64,000 nucleotides of DNA. Source: Pseudomonadales bacterium. Its GTDB lineage: Bacteria; Pseudomonadota; Gammaproteobacteria; Pseudomonadales; Azotimanducaceae. The translations under genes and the position numbers were made by a program. Shown one piece after another: positions 61,525 through 64,000 of this stretch. The notes under the pieces are model-generated. The model ran no database searches. It saw only the letters and a list, made by a program, of their open reading frames with translations, and was not told the DNA's origin. Where the stretch lies: positions 1 through 64,000 of the forward strand of contig JAJECH010000042.1 of NCBI GenBank assembly GCA_022822135.1, written 5' to 3'. Within the stretch, counting starts at the first letter, position 1, and every line of letters begins with the position of its first letter.

Positions 61525-62508
61525 CTAGGTTAAAGGCACCTGGTTGATCATCGTGTCGATGATGTCATCGGTTGTCGTTCCTTGTGCTTCCGCCTCAAAA
61601 GACAGGATTAAGCGATGTCGTAGAACGTCGTGGATGATCTCAAGAACGTCCTCTGGAACGACGTAATCTCGACCCGCGAGCCAAGCGATGGTTCGTGAGC
61701 ATTGGTCCAACGCGATGGTTGCTCTTGGACTCGCGGCGTATTCGACACCTTCCAGACCGGACCTCGAATGTGCGATGAGGTCGATGATGTACTTTTCGAT
61801 GGATTCAGCCATGTGAAGTTCACCTAATTCATCGCGAATGCCAAGGATCTCACTTTCGCTGAGTTCCACCGGCGAAGGCTGATCGACATTGCCGAACTCT
61901 TCACGTGCTAATTGCAGAATCGCCCGTTCTTGATGTGCCGGTGGATAGTCAATAAGGACATGCATGAGGAAGCGGTCCAATTGCGCTTCAGGTAACGGAT
62001 ACGTACCTTCCTGTTCGATCGGGTTCTGCGTTGCCATGACAAGAAACAGGCGCGGCAAGTTAAAGGTCTCTCGGCCGACGGTCACTTGGCGTTCCGCCAT
62101 GGCTTCAAGCAAGGCTGACTGTACTTTTGCTGGTGCGCGATTAACTTCGTCCGCGAGCACAAGATTGTGGAAGATCGGACCTTGCTGGAAATGGAAACTG
62201 CTCGTTTCGGGACGATAGATCTCCGTACCAGTTACGTCGCTTGGAAGTAAATCTGGCGTGAACTGGATTCGATGAAAATCACCTTCAATACATCGTGAAA
62301 GCTCCTTTATCGCACGGGTTTTTGCGAGTCCAGGTGCACCTTCAACCAGCAAATGACCGCCGCAAATTAGTGCGATCGTTAATTTCTTGGTCAGCGCTTC
62401 TTGACCGACAATGCGCTGGTTCAACCAATCGAGTGCTAGGTGGACTTTTTCATAGGTTGAAGAAGCCGTTCCCGACTCGATTCCTAGGGGTTCGTTTTGC
62501 GTAACCAA
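61525..62508 (-). CDS. MoxR-family AAA+ ATPase
   Basis: 327 residues from the TTG at 62508, preferred because AAGGGA lies 5 bases upstream and the length then fits the family. Walker A-like GAPGLAKTRAI, Walker B-like VLADEVNRAP, the sensor region VMATQNPIEQEGTYPLPEAQLDRF and the C-terminal lid ASPRATIALDQCSR are all present. The Walker A motif reads GAPGLAKT, usual for MoxR. Known role: chaperone-like ATPase that works with VWA proteins such as the BatA/BatB genes downstream. Confidence 0.93.
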   Translation of the reverse strand: MVTQNEPLGIESGTASSTYEKVHLALDWLNQRIVGQEALTKKLTIALICGGHLLVEGAPGLAKTRAIKELSRCIEGDFHRIQFTPDLLPSDVTGTEIYRPETSSFHFQQGPIFHNLVLADEVNRAPAKVQSALLEAMAERQVTVGRETFNLPRLFLVMATQNPIEQEGTYPLPEAQLDRFLMHVLIDYPPAHQERAILQLAREEFGNVDQPSPVELSESEILGIRDELGELHMAESIEKYIIDLIAHSRSGLEGVEYAASPRATIALDQCSRTIAWLAGRDYVVPEDVLEIIHDVLRHRLILSFEAEAQGTTTDDIIDTMINQVPLT

Positions 62509-62618
62509 GCGAGTCCCTTTTGTTGTAATGATGGCGCGAAACGATGCATTTAAGCTAAAAGCGCGTGAAAATATGCAATGAACAATTATTGCCTTTGACA
62601 AAAACGCCGTACTTTAGT

Positions 62619-63629
62619 TTGAATCTGTTCTATCAGTGCGCGCGACCATTTCTTGCGGCGTGCAATCCAGAAACGGCACATACGTTGACATTACGTGGTC
62701 TCCGTATAGCGGGTCGTTTGCGTGGGATTGGTCGACCACAGGGTGAATCCGTGCAACTCGCAGGATTGAATTTCACAAATCGTGTCGGATTGGCCGCAGG
62801 ATTTGACAAGAACGCCGAGGCCGTTGTAGGACTTACCCAACTTGGATTCGGTTTCATCGAAGTTGGTGGCGTGACGCCGCTGCCTCAAGTCGGCAATCCG
62901 AAGCCTCGTCTTTACCGTTTGGCGAGTTGTGGTGCAGTCATTAATCGAATGGGATTCAATAACGACGGCGTCGAAATGATTCACGAACGCCTCGCGGCGA
63001 TGCCTTCGATTGAACCTACTTTGCTGGGCGTCAATTTAGGTATCAATCGAGCTACTCCGTTAGAAGAAGCTGACCAAGACTATCGGTTGTGTATGCGATC
63101 GTTGTACGATGTCGCCGACTACTTCACGATCAATATCTCATCTCCTAATACACCTGGATTGAGAAATCTACAGGGTGATCCACAGCTTGATGACACTTTG
63201 AAATCGGTGTTAGGGGCACGAGATCGTCTGGTCGAAGACGTTGATCGACGGTTGCCGGTTTTTGTGAAGGTGTCCCCGGACCTTGATCCTGATGTACTGA
63301 GAGAACTCGTGAGCCGTATTCGGGACGCAGCGTGCGATGGATTGATTGCGACCAACACTACGACCGATCGTCGCGAGATATCTCACAGGTTTGCGAACCA
63401 GGAAGGCGGACTAAGTGGTCGACCTTTATTCGAGCGGTCTTTGCAAACTGTTACGCACGCCCGAGAAGCCGTTGGTTCGGACTTTCCGATTATTGGAGTG
63501 GGCGGCATCTCAAGCGGCGCAGATGCAATTGCGATGCGAGAAGCTGGCGCTGATCTAGTACAAGTCTATACCGCGTTAGTCTATCGTGGTCCTAATTTAG
63601 TAAAGGAACTCGTGAACGCGCTAGACTGA
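62619..63629 (+). CDS. pyrD: Dihydroorotate dehydrogenase (quinone), class 2
   Basis: 336 residues from the TTG at 62619 (NLFYQCARPFLAACNPETAH), the same length as the E. coli enzyme; a GTG at 62565 would add 18 unlikely residues. The N-terminal helix pair for membrane association is followed by the FMN barrel: GLAAGFDKNAEAV, FGFIEVGGVTPLPQVGNPKP, NRMGFNNDG, TINISSPNTPGLRNLQ (with the class 2 catalytic Ser) and GVGGISSGADA. Known role: oxidises dihydroorotate with ubiquinone in pyrimidine synthesis. Divergent from moxR. Confidence 0.94.
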   Translation: MNLFYQCARPFLAACNPETAHTLTLRGLRIAGRLRGIGRPQGESVQLAGLNFTNRVGLAAGFDKNAEAVVGLTQLGFGFIEVGGVTPLPQVGNPKPRLYRLASCGAVINRMGFNNDGVEMIHERLAAMPSIEPTLLGVNLGINRATPLEEADQDYRLCMRSLYDVADYFTINISSPNTPGLRNLQGDPQLDDTLKSVLGARDRLVEDVDRRLPVFVKVSPDLDPDVLRELVSRIRDAACDGLIATNTTTDRREISHRFANQEGGLSGRPLFERSLQTVTHAREAVGSDFPIIGVGGISSGADAIAMREAGADLVQVYTALVYRGPNLVKELVNALD

Positions 63630-63792
63630 ATTGATTGGCTAAATAAATTAAATAAAACAATAAGTTAGATTGATATTCTATTGAATTCAAAATTGAGTAC
63701 GTAGCCGAACTCCCTTGATCCGGCCACAACGACATCGAATTGTTAGGACTACCTGCAAATTTATAATCGCGCTAAACCAGTCGCGAGAGTCG

Positions 63793-64000
63793 ATGTTGTT
63801 TAGTAATAAGAAAATTTGGTGCGCGATCGTTGCATTGCTCGCGACGCCACTCATGGCGGAAGGTCTAGATAGCGGCGATACCGCATGGGTCTTGACATCG
63901 ACCGCGCTTGTCTTGTTTATGACCATTCCTGGTCTATCTCTTTTCTATTCAGGATTGGTCGGTCGAAACAATGTACTGAGTATCTTGATGCATTGTTTCG
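63793..64000 (+). CDS. amt: Ammonium transporter, N-terminal part
   Basis: Starts at the ATG at 63793 and runs off the right edge after 69 codons. Signal-like first helix ([14 protein letters not shown]), then [17 protein letters not shown] and the Amt phrase [18 protein letters not shown], where the usual reading is FYGGLVRxKNVLS. Known role: channel-like transport of ammonium across the inner membrane. No glnK gene precedes it in the window; it could follow downstream. Confidence 0.9.
   Translation, partial: MLFSNKKIWCAIVALLATPLMAEGLDSGDTAWVLTSTALVLFMTIPGLSLFYSGLVGRNNVLSILMHCF

Noticed and set aside
1-64000. CRISPR arrays, rRNA and tRNA genes
   Set aside because: No spaced direct repeats of CRISPR type, no rRNA signature stretches and no cloverleaf with a TTCGAATC-like arm in the intergenic regions, as far as reading by eye allows.

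Overview
The window reads as a chromosomal segment of a Gram-negative bacterium, most likely a gammaproteobacterium. The grounds are an outer-membrane/periplasm gene set (type II secretion pseudopilins, SppA, a lipoprotein M48 peptidase, an autotransporter-like surface protein), a gammaproteobacterial-looking PyrB, CysE, NadK and PyrD, an ETF/ETF-QO respiratory module, and an NAD-dependent formate dehydrogenase. Base composition is close to 50% GC, and TTG and GTG starts are common. I could not place it to genus. I saw no rRNA, tRNA or CRISPR array.

Layout. 1-2880: fdsGBA, NAD-dependent formate dehydrogenase, minus strand, with fdsA running off the left edge. 2981-6938: glutathione reductase, an AGCS sodium:amino-acid symporter and a PhyH-type dioxygenase, followed by a decayed second copy of the symporter 3' end. 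7424-11412: unknown genes and sppA. 11720-15727: a small Cys/His protein, murF, moaA, a DUF1285 gene, a 67-residue protein and a small HNH nuclease. 16028-21346: a 1772-residue secreted protein with Ig/cadherin-like repeats and a C-terminal beta-barrel, preceded by an overlapping 40-codon leader frame. 21838-25321: ETF-QO divergent from etfBA. 25323-26345: pyrB.

26500-39700 is an accessory region. It holds two paralogous 290-residue proteins with an Rx4H (HEPN-like) motif, each upstream of a pyrB 5' end (one intact, one decayed). A solo tnpB element is inserted into the 3' end of an M48 lipoprotein peptidase gene. There are two TIR-domain proteins (ThsB/DUF1863-like), one in a two-gene unit with a small membrane protein whose frame is broken by a single TAA. 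A secreted subtilase is preceded by a separate gene that resembles its propeptide. An orphan HigA/NadS-like regulator closes the region.

40047-47528 is a type II secretion operon gspE-F-G-H-I-J-K-L-M with tight overlaps and no gspC or gspD. 47733-55627 is a mixed region: MAPEG, TfoX-N, a secreted HExxH/TPR protein overlapping a divergent secreted protein, aromatic amino acid hydroxylase, cysE, nadK, mocA-like and xdhC-like genes. 55693-62508 is a moxR-DUF58-DUF4381-batA-batB/C-batD (Bacteroides aerotolerance-type) operon. 62619-64000 holds pyrD and the start of an ammonium transporter.

A recurring theme is partial gene duplication: four decayed copies or fragments of neighbouring genes (symporter 3' end, pyrB 5' end twice, probably the TPR-protein 3' end) and one complete duplicated gene pair. 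Together with the tnpB insertion and the broken membrane gene, this suggests a genome with active rearrangement and pseudogene formation around its accessory genes.
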